A stretch of DNA of 64,000 nt from Lethocerus indicus. Taxonomy: Eukaryota > Arthropoda > Insecta > Hemiptera > Belostomatidae. The stretch spans positions 14,464,246 through 14,528,245 of the forward strand of contig JACDQD010000006.1 in the NCBI GenBank assembly GCA_019843655.1, written 5' to 3'. Below the pieces are notes generated by a model. The model searched no databases and was not told the origin of the DNA. It saw only the letters and a program-made list of their open reading frames with translations. Positions 26,255-38,437 of the stretch are shown piece after piece; the stretch's first letter is position 1; every line of letters starts with the position of its first letter. Position numbers and translations under genes: made by a program.

Positions 26255-27235
26255 TGTCCACAGCGGGGATTAACTTATCACGGACTTTATTATCCGAAAT
26301 CATTGTATAAGGATTGCATTTGACAATAAATACGGGTGTTAACATTGTCAAAATCTCCTCTTACCCCATTCTTCAATCTTATGTTTTTCGCTAGATTAAT
26401 ATGATTTTATATGGATCATGGAACAAAAATATCTCAATAGCTTCAAATATATTGTTTTCATTAATTAGAACGAATAATCGTTCCATGTGTTTCATTAATG
26501 CAACATTTTGTGATCACCTAAGAATACAAGTATTATTGAAATGTATATCTGATATACAGATAGATGTAAGGTGAAGGCCTTGTAAATGCTTCCATCTTTT
26601 TTTGTCAGAAGTGTAAATGCTTTCCTGTGAATTTCCGCGCTTTCAATTCCCCGAAGGTGTACTGAAAGTTGAAAGTGGCGATAATCTGTTCTAAGGAATA
26701 ATTGAAAGCGCGCTGTAAACAACACTTTTGCTTGGAGCGATCGTGCAATCTATTACACTTATAGTAATAACGATACTGTACGCTAATGGTATACGGCCTG
26801 GAATTATATTCGGATCACGCTATTGGGTCTGATTGATTTCAAACCGCAATTAGGGGCGTAGGATCAAAGTACCGGTTCATTACCGCTGACCTCGCTCCGG
26901 GGAGGCTCTGAAACCAGCGGGACATTACGGATGACTTCTATTTCACGGTGGCCCACCCAGACCAGCAAACAAGTTAACCCCTTCCTCTTAGATCAACCCT
27001 ACTGTCTATAGTATTACAAACTGAGACATTGCATTCGGCAGTAGCAAGTCCAATATTAAATACCGTAAGATATATTTTCAAGGATTAAAGCATTTACATT
27101 TTTCTAAGAATTTTCGTAAAAGACAGGTTAATCTTTTTTTTACTAAAAAATAAATCCAGAATATTCAAAACAAAAATGAAGCAGAATTGTTTATATTAAT
27201 TTGTTCTGTTTCTAATTTAAAATATCAGAAGGTTT
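26255..27235. other. Noncoding stretch, no gene seen
   Basis: AT-rich sequence with small frames only (for example 26495-26725 minus). Nothing recognised. Confidence 0.5.
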
Positions 27236-27766
27236 TATTTTTGGTTCGTCCTAAGGTCAAAATTGACCTAAAGTAACAAACTGAAAATTTACAAAGCGAT
27301 AGTTAAATCGACATGGACATACGGTATAGTGCTATGCGGTTCCACCAAGGCATCCTACATCGCTCGCATCCTGATATTTCAGTCAAAAGTCCTTCTTACC
27401 ATCCTTAATGCCCCCTGGTATGTTTCTAATCACACAATCCGCCATGACCTCAACATACCGACAGTCGACGAAATCACAAAATCCAGGTTCCTGAAGTTCT
27501 ACTCCCGCCTTTCTACTCATCCTAATCCACTCGTTCAGTTTCTGTCTTAGCCATCCATTATCCCCCCGCGTCGGCCTAAACGCCGCTGGCCAAGAGATCT
27601 TCTTAGCCCTTAGGCTACAATTGTTCTTGTGTGAAAAGTGCCATTTTGGGTGGTTCCTTTTTTCACGAAATACGTGTGAAAAAATAGCACTTGTACTTAT
27701 AACATAAATTATATTTTGTTGGTTGTACAAAATAAAAAAGGTTATAAAAAAAATGTATTTTTGGTT
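27236..27766 (+). mobile_element. 5'-truncated Jockey-like retrotransposon with TSD
   Basis: The 11-bp direct repeat TATTTTTGGTT occurs at 27236-27246 and 27756-27766 and brackets a 509-bp insert. The insert starts inside the C-terminal part of ORF2 after the RT palm: SNKLKIYKA, STWTYGIVLCGS, SKVLLTILNAPWYVSNHTI, HDLNIPTVDEITKSRFLKF, and ends RRPKRRWPRDLLSP with stop TAG at 27611-27613. An in-frame TAG at 27548-27550 and a frameshift near 27270 break it. The 3' UTR (27614-27755) ends in ACAAAATAAAAAAGG and an A-rich tail. Family knowledge: insertion by target-primed reverse transcription gives 5' truncation, A-rich 3' ends and variable TSDs, all visible here. It has no catalytic box and is dead. 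It shares most of its coding remnant with the 52.1 kb piece. Confidence 0.9.
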
Positions 27767-29860
27767 GAGTTTTTTCCTTATTGTTAGACCATTTTATGGG
27801 ATAGGTGCAGAGTTGAAACACAATATCTTAATTCAGTAATAACGGCTGCCGTCGGTGTTAGACCCACACCCCATAGTAAAAAGACGTACACAGTTGCATA
27901 CAGTCCAACGTCAGTTTGTTGGCCGTCAGTCATGTAGAGCGACACTCCTCTAAACCGAGATGACATCTTGCACGTTCCAGCGTTAATATTCCGTCATGAA
28001 AAATGAGTGGAAGCATTCCGTGCGTAATAACCGAAGTTAATCGAAACGTGCAAGGATCCAATAAATGGTTCGAAATAAATTCTAACCTCCTATCCGATAT
28101 AAATTAGAGCGTTGATAAAGCAAACAAAAATCTCTGGGAATTTCTGCTATAGGGGAGGGGGGGCGGTGTGGCAGTTTGTTCTGCCCTGTTTAACCCCCCG
28201 CCGCCCTTCCAATATAGGCCGCCGCGGTGTTATCCGACGATTTACGCTTGTTCGGCGGACATTTTAGTCTGCGGGCGGGGCCACTGAATAATGTGTTTAT
28301 CCCGGTTATCCCGTCCGTGTGTTTGTATCCCGTTCTCAGTTTCTGTATTGTGAGGGCCGCGAGCGGGCGTTGTTTTTCAGGAAAGTATGTTCCCGTGTAT
28401 TCGGTACCGGCGGGCGGGGGCGAGAGTGGGGGCCTGTGTAAGTGGCTCCCCGTATTGCCCGACTCGACAACAATGAGCGCTCGGACGATAGCCGGGGATG
28501 AATGTGCCGCTAGATCGGATAACGCTATAATCATAAAATCTCATTATCGATTCCTGAATTGATATAATACAAGTCCGAATTCAAATAAATGGTAGCTGAT
28601 CTGGGTTATACGGGCTATTTTAGGAAATATTAATGCCAATTTCCCTCTACGGTAATATCACTCGTTGTTTCCCATTCATCTGTGGCCTCCCATTCATGGA
28701 GCATTGGTTCTGTTAAATGTACACCAGAATTCAAACCACACTTCTATCTATAATTATTATACAATATATATAATTAACCGCATTATACCCGGAGATAGGA
28801 GAATGAATGGACAGATTGGTCGGTTGGGTAATTATTTGGAGGAGTCTGTGCGGCTCTGTAGAGCGGAGTCACCTCTGAAAAGGCCTAATGGGGAAGCCCG
28901 GTCCGAGGTCCTGAGATATAGCCCAGTATTAAACGCAAACCCCCCCAATTCAACGACGGCAGAGGGAATGGCCTGCCACATTTTTCCTTCTCCCCTTACC
29001 GGCCTATATAGGACCAATACACCAGTGTCTTAATGGCCGTGTACTGCACATCGAATCCACTAATTAAGCCATAAATTGGTTTTAAGTTTCTTTCACTTTT
29101 TTTAAAACGTTCCTGAAGAGTCCCCCAAATGATTGCATCAGTAAAAAAATTGCTGGTATTTCTACACTTACTTCTCCCCAAAAATTGTAGAAATAAATGG
29201 CATTACTTCTTATAATGCCAATAGGCATTGAGCTATGCCATTAAGAATAGTTCGTTACCGTGCATTTGACCTTAATAGTAATTGTAAACTAATATTGTAT
29301 GATCAGTTGCGCAGAGAATCAGTAAAGTTCATTAACTGAAACGTTTCCGACTAAAATAATTGAAGTACTAAAAAAATATAGTTATCAATGAAATCTTGTT
29401 AAATAATCAATTACGTTTTGTGCGTACGAAAAACTTGATCCCTTTCAGTTATAATTCCTTTTAAGAGCCCCAATTAGATATAACCGATTATTCTCCCGTC
29501 CTCCATTAATTAGGGCATTGATGTCTGGAAAAGACGTCGAATTCTCGGTTTCATTAGCGGCCATTCTCAGTCTGGCGGAGAAACAGGACGTGTGATCAAC
29601 CCCCGCCCCGCCACCCCATCTGATACGATCCTTCTGATCTCTCGTCCGTTAAGTTAGAGCCATTCAATTTTCAATCAGATTTTATGTTTAGTGACGCGAT
29701 AATTTTGCAGCTCTGTTGGAGGACAGTAGGATAAAGGACAAAGGGCCCAAGCATTTAATTTGAGTTGAATTTTCTATCAAATTTATAACATCTTTGGCTA
29801 TATTATGAAAATATCAGTTACTACTAAAGTAATCAGATACTAAAGTGGCATATTGGAATT
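27767..29860. other. Noncoding stretch, no gene seen
   Basis: A GC-rich stripe at 28150-28510 carries overlapping frames on both strands (28190-28534 minus, 28227-28562 plus) without domains. A second, weaker stripe lies at 28840-29000. The remainder is AT-rich and unrecognised. Confidence 0.5.

Positions 29861-29862
<2 letters not shown>

Positions 29863-29902
<40 letters not shown>
29863..29902. repeat. (TA)n microsatellite
   Basis: About 19 uninterrupted TA units just upstream of hairpin-element copy 4. Confidence 0.95.
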
Positions 29903-29904
<2 letters not shown>

Positions 29905-29917
29905 ATCTCGGGAAAAG

Positions 29918-30282
29918 AGTTTTAACTTTACCGTAGATTTCGTGTTTCTGTCTCACTGTCACTTGTACTGTAAGGCGCTAACACTAAAATGTAAGACAGA
30001 CCTTTGTTGCGGGCTAAAATTAGGTGCGCCGTACCGTTGGAACTAGCGCGTTAAACTGAATGCGCTGCAACCACCACAGTACAAGTGACAGTGACAGTGC
30101 AGTGAGGATGCCCAGAAAACGTCCAAAGTGCCAAATGTGACTAACACCGCAATTGAAGATGGCGTGCAGCCGAAACCGGTCTAGCAAGAGACCAAACCAG
30201 CGAGAGGGAAAGAAAATTACGAAATCTACGCTGTTCCAACCCCTCGCAGACCACAAAACAGGTATTCTAACCTAGTTTTAAC
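29918..30282 (+). mobile_element. Hairpin SINE-like element, copy 4, with TSD
   Basis: The direct repeat AGTTTTAAC is at 29918-29926 and 30274-30282 (9 bp, perfect). The body starts CCGTAGATTTCG and ends with the family tail on the right (TTCCAACCCCTCGCAGACC, then CACAAAACAGGTATTCTAA). It therefore reads on the plus strand. The left arm has a large internal deletion (CTGTCTC joins CACTGTCACTTG); the right arm is complete. The centre (AAGGCGCTAACACTAAAATG) runs in the same direction as the tail, opposite to copies 3, 5 and 7. The 78-codon minus frame (30020-30256) is the arm read backwards. It lies between two (TA)n tracts. Confidence 0.92.
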
Positions 30283-30371
30283 ATTTTTCCGCAAATATAG
30301 GCATGGACATTGGCACATCCACGGGCTCTAACATGTAATTAACATCATTATTATATAAAAATAATATAATA

Positions 30372-30373
<2 letters not shown>

Positions 30374-30425
<52 letters not shown>
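30374..30425. repeat. (TA)n microsatellite
   Basis: About 25 TA units within an AT-only neighbourhood, about 90 bp downstream of hairpin-element copy 4. Confidence 0.95.
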
Positions 30426-30427
<2 letters not shown>

Positions 30428-33400
30428 ATCAACAATATTATTAGTTATTAATAAAATTGAAACCGAATTAACTTCCGCTAAGAGATTTAAGCCTTCTGTT
30501 AAATTTCTGTGAACTCCGCTCGTACAATAAGTTTACCGTATTGGGCTCTTTGGTCTGATAAATTGATAATTAGTCCTTGCGGAAATCTTCAGTAGAGCGT
30601 ATTCCCGGTAAATTAATAGCGGTCGTAAATAACACTCGCCAAGGAGGAGGGTGAGAGCTCCGGCCGGTCAAAGCGGCAGGAAAGAATTATTATTTTTAAC
30701 TACCGGTTTATTTATGATTAATTAACTCTTTAAACGAATTTATCGTTTTTCGCTAAAACCCTCCCGCCGGTATAAATCGTCGGTAGGATATTTTTTTTCG
30801 TATCTCTAACCGTCCCTTTTCCGGTCCCATTGCCATCTGGGTCGCCTCTCAGGTACCACCTACTCAGAAAGGGAGAAAACTGTATATTGTTAAGTATACG
30901 CGGTTGCATAAATTCAAATACCCTATTCACAATATCGAAACCGCGTAAAGACCTGCGAATTTGATAAAGCTCGATTGGATAGATATTTTTTTAAACCTGA
31001 AATGAACAAGAATTTGTATACGAATTATTTACTAGCGAATGTACCTATTACGTTTTCAGATGTATGTAATAAAATAGGAACGGAATGGGAATTTAGATCA
31101 AGAACAAGTGTCTCCAAAGTTGTTGCACAAATCCGAGTTGGTTATACAGTTTCCTTGGTATCTCTACAACTTAATAATTTATCCAGAGTACTTCTTATCG
31201 CCCTCCTTATTTATAGAGAATCCTACACTTCAAGCTTCAGGACTAGTTTATGTGACCTTAAAACTGGAAGCTAAATTCTACTGTACACGTTTTTTCATCA
31301 CTTCGTAGCCCCAGCTGTTCGTTTTTTAACGGTCGAGGGCGTGTACTGTTTCCCTAGGTTCGGTACTTGATCACAAAGTTGAAAATAAATGCATCGGACA
31401 CGTGGCAGGTGTAACTCGCTGATAAGGGGGGCCTCCGTTCCCTTATACTGCGAGCATTTTCAACTGCACGTGCGCGAATCATGAACGCAGAGGCATGCGA
31501 GGCGTATAGAAATAAACTCTTCATAAACTGCACGAGATACTCATAATTGCAGGTGGACAATCATGTCTGAACTTTTACAACTGACCAGGCACATCATCTC
31601 GATAGATAATATAATTGGTAATAAGAATATATATTAAGGAGTGAATATTAACCGAAATTCTATATTTAATACGAGTAATAGTGTTTACCCCGTTTTCGAT
31701 CAATTTTAATTACATAATTCGGAACTCTCACTCCCTATAATTCATATATTTCTGGCAATAATAAATATTTGTCCTTCGGTTCGGAGAATTAATTAATTCC
31801 GAGCCAATACGCTTTCAAAACGTTTTCATCCGTAGTTTGACGGTGGGTGGAGTGACGTTGAGGACACTTGATGATGACACAATGCCGGCAGGTCGGGTTA
31901 AAATAAAGGGCATTTTCCCATTGTGGATGTCCCCGTTGGAGGCCCCGTTGTCCGGCGGCCGGTGGCAAAATTTATTGTCCTTGCCACTAATTAGCGTTCG
32001 GTGTTGTGGCCGAAAATTATACGAAGAACGGGGCCGGGCCCGAGTGATTCCGAATGGGCGATTCCCCGGATAGATAATTCACGGCTGATAAATTTTCCCT
32101 CTTTTTAAAGAGCTCCTCTCCACACTCGACCGAGCGGCCCCGCCGGCCCTCTCTATGGAAATGAATCAAAACTGTCACCGATTTGGTGATTGATTGCAAT
32201 CAATTTCCCGAGATTGGAGGAAAGCCTACTCCCAACTTGAAATATAGAGTACAAGTTATCAACCCGTATTCATGATCTCCTGCCGGTTGATTTTTGACGT
32301 CCCTCCGCTCGTAGTTGTCCTTCAGGAAATTGGACATCGGATGATTCGAAACCTTTATTAATAATATATTTAACGATTCCGAAATATATCATTAATTATT
32401 CTTTGTTATTTTATGCGGGTAGCGATAGCATAAAAGATAACGGTGCCTCAGATGCGCTTTCTTATTTTCCACTAGTATAGTCAATTAGTCGTAATAAAAT
32501 CCAGATAGAAAAGAGAATAATGTTTTTCAGTTGTTGCGACGTAATTGGGGACACGAATAGTGCGAAGTACGTTAATTTATTATTGAGGTACGGTTGATAT
32601 AACTGTTGATAGGAGAACAGTCGGATTATTACCGACATCTGTTATCCGAAAGTAATCGACGTCGGTATTAAGGGGGTGATGGCGTGAGGAGTGGACGCCG
32701 AAAATTTTTCCGCTCGACGGATTCTGTTTGCAGGAAGAATTAGCGAAAGGGGCCGAGAGGAGGGGTAAGAGGATTAAAGGGGAAGTTGGAGAGGAGCCGG
32801 GCCGTGGAGTCAGGAAGCGGCTCTGGCTGCCACTGCCCAAGGGAAAGGGGAGGCGGCGACAATTTGCTAAAGTCGAGGCGGCGTAATAGGAAATTATTTG
32901 AAAAGGTCATCCGAGGAGGAAAAAGACCTCCTTTCTGGGACGGGAGGGGGACAAAAAGGGCGCGATAATTTGTAGAGTTCATTAAGTTATTAATTTGACC
33001 CAAGCACCCCTTGTATTTCAAAATCATGAAGATCACGAATTCATCCCTCCTTTACAGCCAGTCTTCCTAAGTTATTTATATAGTTATCTAGATTATATTT
33101 AAGTTCACATTTTCAGGCGAAACAAGCTGTGGCCGAATTCGGACCGTCCGATTTGTCCTCCAGATTTGTAGTACCTTCCTCAGGGACGGTAACTCTGAGG
33201 TGTGTATTGTTAACATCATAGTACTTGTGAGAGATTATGTTTGGTGTTATGTGTTGTGGTGTTATATGTACACATTTAACGTGAGCTCGGAGAGAGGTGT
33301 TCGCAGGTAATTAAATATACATACAATTATATTTTAATTTAATTGGCAAATTATGAATTTAATTCCATAGACCACTTTTTCAGCTCACCGTAGATTGTCA

Positions 33401-36358
33401 GTATAATTATAGTAGAATTTGCCTTTGTTTATTCGTCCATTGCGCGAGAACTTAGGATACTAACTCGAATTAAAATTCAAAACTGTAGTATCGACTGCTC
33501 CCGGGGGTGTACCTCTATGCTTCAGTGTAGTCTTATTCTTGCCGACTAGAGAATTTTACTTTGGTATAAATGCGTTGCACACCGCTAAATACAGCTCTCT
33601 CATATAATATTCATAACCCGAAGCGCACTTTTTTGGCAACAAGACGCTGCATATTTATAAGTGGATTCTTCTAACGTCTAGGGACCTTCTGCAATTGGGC
33701 ATTTATATTCGGACCCGTCCCGCAAAAGTGTATAATAAAGGGCACAAAAGAGGTTTTCCGACTTGGCGGAAGGGAGCTGTTACAAAATTCAGGGCGATAA
33801 ACGATTTGGCCCGCGGGGTCTCCCAGTCGCGTCTCAATTTCTTATGCCAATTTCATGATAATTAGAAATTATCCGAGATGGCTCCATCACCTCCAATTAG
33901 TTGAAGGGCAATTGGCTTGAAGCCGAGGACAGGTGATCTTGGCACGATGCAACAAATCGATTTATAAAGTGGTTTACCGCCCCCAAATGAATCAAAGCAT
34001 GAAATGAAATCTATGTTATGTTAAAAATATAATATTACAGCGCTGCTATTTGGTAATGACGAGACGCTATTTTCTAGGCATTATCCCCTGATCCTTGTTT
34101 CCGAATTCCATTTATTTTTATTTTATCCATCGTTGTCCTTTAACCAAACTCGTTTTTCATTCATTGGAGACCATGATTAATACACCCGTTCAGTGTTCAT
34201 CGACATTTCAAATTAGCTCTATGTATGTGCACCGCTTTCATTCTTCTGCCAAACCTAACTTTCACGACGACCTAGCCTTAAAAAGTCAACGTTTATTTCT
34301 ACCATCGGGTTTCACCATTCATTCCTCGGATTTGTTCACATTTGCGGGATACGGACAAGAACGGTACTTAACTAATTACTTCGCATGATTACATCAATGT
34401 TATTACTACCGCAATTGGTATTCCCCAACTCGCTCGTTTGGTTCTATGAGAGGTATGAGGGTTTATCGGAGGCCGACATCTCTAATTTCCAGTTACGGTA
34501 TTACTGACGGAATTTAACTGATGCAGTAGGAGCTGGGGAAACCTACAGTGAGGCAGCAAATATTCAATAAATTAATTATCCGATGCAAGTAACATAATTG
34601 TAATACCTCTCAAAATTAAGTGATAAAATAATTTTCTTCGATATTCTGACAAATTACCGAAACTAAACAAGCATAGGAATGAACATGGGAGAGATAGTTA
34701 TTATAATTAAATTATTTTAACTTCATTCTATTACTTCATATCTTTCAGTTTCAGATTCGGATGTTAATATCAACAAGAACTACTTTTCGTCTCAATACAC
34801 TAGCAAATTATCGATTGAAGGGTTCCGGCCTCGGAAGAAAACCCGTTTTTTCCGTCCCTGACAGCGAAGCCTAGTCTCTTTTAGTGTCAAAAATGGGAAT
34901 GGGATCGTAAAAACCCTCGGGATAACAATAAAAGGGGCCAGGAGGGGGGACAATACGAAGGCCGCTAAATCATTTCTGACGACGGCACGTCCCTCAGAGC
35001 CGGCCGTGCCCGTCAGCCACTCCCGGACAGCGCTCGAAATTAGCCCACACCGCCGGCGAACATAAAAGAACCAGCACAGAAAGGAAACGACGCCTGATTT
35101 ATCAACTTGTATTACTTTGTTAAAAGTTCGCTCTCCTTTAGATGTCTATCACAGCGCCTATATTATTTCTCGAAGAGCCGGAAGATTCTGAAATAAGAAT
35201 TATGAACAATAATAAGCGCAGTGCACGACCAATAAATCTGCGGTAAATATTTATTTTCATCTATACAGACTGTTCAGTGTCAGAAAAAGAAGTATTTATG
35301 ATTAATTAGGGTGAAATTTCCAATTGAGGGAAAATTCGGGTTCAGAACTCACGCCTAATCACCGCCGTATGGGATCGATTTGTATCCAACCCTAATTACC
35401 TTCAATTGGTACAATTCACGTCTAAAAAGAGAGAAATCTGAAGAGAGGAGAGGAAATATTCGTCAATACAAAGTAGGTATTACAAAACTGACATTTGGCA
35501 ATGAACATATATTTCATTTTATAGGAGGATAATTCTATTTTTAATGTATTAAAAATTAACGGAATTGGTTGTTTAACAAAATATTTAATCTTCTAAATGT
35601 TAAATTCAAATTTATTAGCTGCGAACAAATAAGAGATCATTACTAGATCATCACACTGAGTTTGTACATAGTCAACTATCCTAAATTAGTGTCGTATATT
35701 CAGATTTTACAATTTATTTATGGGAAGGGTCGAAAGTCAAAATATTGGGTAGTGAAGCATATTGTCCTGTGCAGTTGAAATGGAGGTTAGGATTCGGCGT
35801 TTGTGCAGAGGCGGCCGCAGCGAAGTCAGCGGTTTTGGAACAGAAGTCATCGGCTAATGAGGCGAGAAACCTCTAGGGTCTGTGCGGTACTCGGCCTGCT
35901 TTATCATGTGTGAAAGTAGCGTAGCGCTAGGCAGAGCGCGTAATCCGGGCCCCGAACCCCGGGCCCTGTGTATTGCATCGCCCGCCCCCCCTACCCTACC
36001 GCCCCCGTACCACCCCCGACCGACACCGAGAATCTCATCACCGCATCGCGACCTATTACAGAGGAAACTACCGCCTCCGTTTCATATTTTATTCAGTCAG
36101 CGCAAATTCATAATTCAGCGTCGAGCCGTGGGCGACTCGCGGCATAAGAGAGCGTATTATCCGACCGAGGAAGGAGTGCTTCTTACCTGCGTTTAATGCC
36201 TGACAAAAATATGTCCCAGGTTAACATTAGGATTATATAATAGGTAAGCAGTGCAATCCAATCAGTGTCCTGAATTCCAATCGAAATAAAATAAGTATAT
36301 GATTCGAAAGTTTTAAACTCCATTTTTGTCTTGAGGAAAGAGACTGTTTCAAACTAAA
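30426..36358. other. Noncoding stretch, no gene seen
   Basis: Almost 6 kb with no recognisable gene. GC-rich stripes lie at about 31910-32160, 32670-32970, 34860-35080 and 35770-36060. A G/T-rich passage (TTATGTGTTGTGGTG) sits at about 33230-33280. Frames such as 34095-34388 and 35882-36196 carry no domain. No copy of the two main repeat families was found. Confidence 0.5.
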
Positions 36359-36782
36359 TCAAAATAAAATAGTTTAGAATACCTGTTTTGTGGCCTGCGA
36401 GGGGTTTGAATATCGTAGATTTTGTGTTTCTGTCTCCTCTCGCTGGTTTGTCTTTTGCCAGACCGGTTTCGGCTGCTCACCATCTTCAGTAGCGGTGTTG
36501 GTCACTTTTGGCACTTTCGATGTTTTTTGGTCATCCTCACTGCACTGTCACTGTCACTTGTACTGCAAGGCGCTAATATTAAAATGTAAGACAGACCTGT
36601 GTTGCGGGCTAGTACAAGTGACAGTGACAGTGCAGTGAGGATGCCTAAAAAACCTCCAAAGTGCCAAAGTGACGAACACCGCTACTGAAGATGGCGAGCA
36701 GCCGAAACCGGTCTAGCAAAAGACCAAACATCGAGAGGAGACGGAACACAAAACACAAAATCTACAGTCAAAATAAAATAGT
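36359..36782 (-). mobile_element. Hairpin SINE-like element, copy 5, best hairpin
   Basis: TCAAAATAAAATAGT is present at 36359-36373 and 36768-36782, a perfect 15-bp direct repeat and the strongest TSD of the family. The body is 36374-36767. The tail (TTAGAATACCTGTTTTGTGG) is at the left, so the element is on the minus strand. Left arm 36412-36565 and right arm 36611-36767 are inverted complements with roughly nine in ten positions matching by eye (for example AGTAGCGGTGTT against AACACCGCTACT). About 45 nt of shortened centre (AAGGCGCTAATATT to GTTGCGGGC) forms the loop. RNA from either strand could fold into a hairpin of about 150 bp. The 82-codon frame 36390-36638 is a reading of the left arm and centre, not a gene. 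Confidence 0.95.
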
Positions 36783-38437
36783 AGCATGCGATTTCTAAAA
36801 GTTCTTTTTAATTAATTGTAGTATACATTTAAATATAAAAACATAATATCTTAAATAGTAGGTATAAATCGACATCATTATGCAGCTCTCTGAGTAATAA
36901 TATTACTCCTTGTCGAAATTTACTAATATTATTTTATTCCATTTAAATTTATTTATGACATGGCATCATAAAGTAGGTTCAGTACAATTTAGATTAGTTA
37001 CATAACCAGTATAAAGGTGAAAGAATGAAGTTAGCATATTGCTAAAAAATAATTATAACTGTATTCATTAATTTAAGTGGGACTTGGATAAACACAAGCG
37101 AGATATTAATTTAATAATTGAGCAACACTCTGTGCACAAATTTCGCATTCGCTGAAGCACTATATTTTAAAGCTGGATTTGCGCTCTTTTATTATATAAT
37201 ACTAATTACAGCAAATAAACATTTACCCCAGGGCGGAACGAATTGCGCAAACTAATGTGTTTATCCCCTTAATTGGTTTCGTGTTGTTTACCCGGTTTAA
37301 TATTAAAACCTCCGCCCGTCCAGCGTATTGTTTAATGGCATTCTGGGGACAAACGATAAACGAATTCGGAATTTCAAATCGGATTATATTCATCAAACCG
37401 ATGCCATGGGCCCGCGTCAGTTAAACGGCCGCCGGCGCGCTGAATATTATATTTTAATGAAAGCTAAAATAATACAAAGCCTGATTTACAATTACAATAT
37501 GGCGAAGCGGGTGCAGTCGGAATATTGCTCTAGAAAGGATTCATGTTTATAAATGCCAACGGAAAGGAAAAAGATAAAACAATATTGTTACTTCGGCGAT
37601 AGGCTTAATTGTTATTGGTATTATAATGTCCATTTCAATTTATCCCACATAATTACGGGTACTCAGTTATTAAGTTTATAACCATTCTGTTAGGAGATTC
37701 ATTCGAGGCTGTCTAATTTATATATATTTGTGTGTGTATGGACCCGAACATCACATATACAATACATACACACACACACACAAGCAGAAACTCCCGTACT
37801 ATTGTGCCCCAATATAAATCATACGCCGATAGATAGGCCGGATAGGCTCCTTTAGAGCTGTACCCGTCCCCTGAGCTTGAATTAATGTCCGGGTCACACA
37901 CAGCATTCAGCACGGTTCATCGAACCCGGCACTCTCGTCTGCTTTTAGGAATACGGCGCCTGTACCTGACGAGTGGAATACAGGGCAGGTAGGGCACCAC
38001 AAATGATAATTTAGATTTCAGTATTTCATTGCTTTAATATGTACAACCGGCGCAATCTTGTTATGAAACAGTTGAATCGGAAAACAGTTCATCTGTCGGT
38101 TATCATAAAGTTTTAATTGTTCTAAATCAGTTTTAATTGATATTAGAGTCTATATTAAATAATAATCGTAATATTAAGTGCTGATGATGTATTATTTTAG
38201 GAACATGCTATATTATACGAAACGTTAACGAGTTCATGTTATTATATCATGTTTCTATACTTTTTGATTCAACAACTTGAGTTGTTAATATAAAAAAATA
38301 TATGTCTATCCTGCATTTTTGTCCTGAAAATGTATTTCCCTGGGAATTACGAAGAAGAGTTAATACAGTCGAATTATATTTATACACGTATTGAGCGCCG
38401 GAATCCTTATTCCGTCAATCAATAACAATTTCTAAGT
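36783..38437. other. Noncoding stretch with a (CA)n tract
   Basis: AT-rich; no gene recognised. A short (CA)n run lies at 37765-37782. A GC-richer patch lies at 37290-37450. Confidence 0.5.
37765..37782. repeat. (CA)n microsatellite
   Basis: About eight to nine CA units; it gives the Cys/Val run in the minus frame 37713-37913. Confidence 0.9.

Noticed and set aside
36390..36638. 82-codon frame whose peptide recurs in part at 19627-19872 (GCSPSSVAVLV, FDVFW-like)
   Set aside because: The similarity follows from the hairpin repeat being duplicated as DNA. Frames are not maintained in other copies and the peptide has no known domain.
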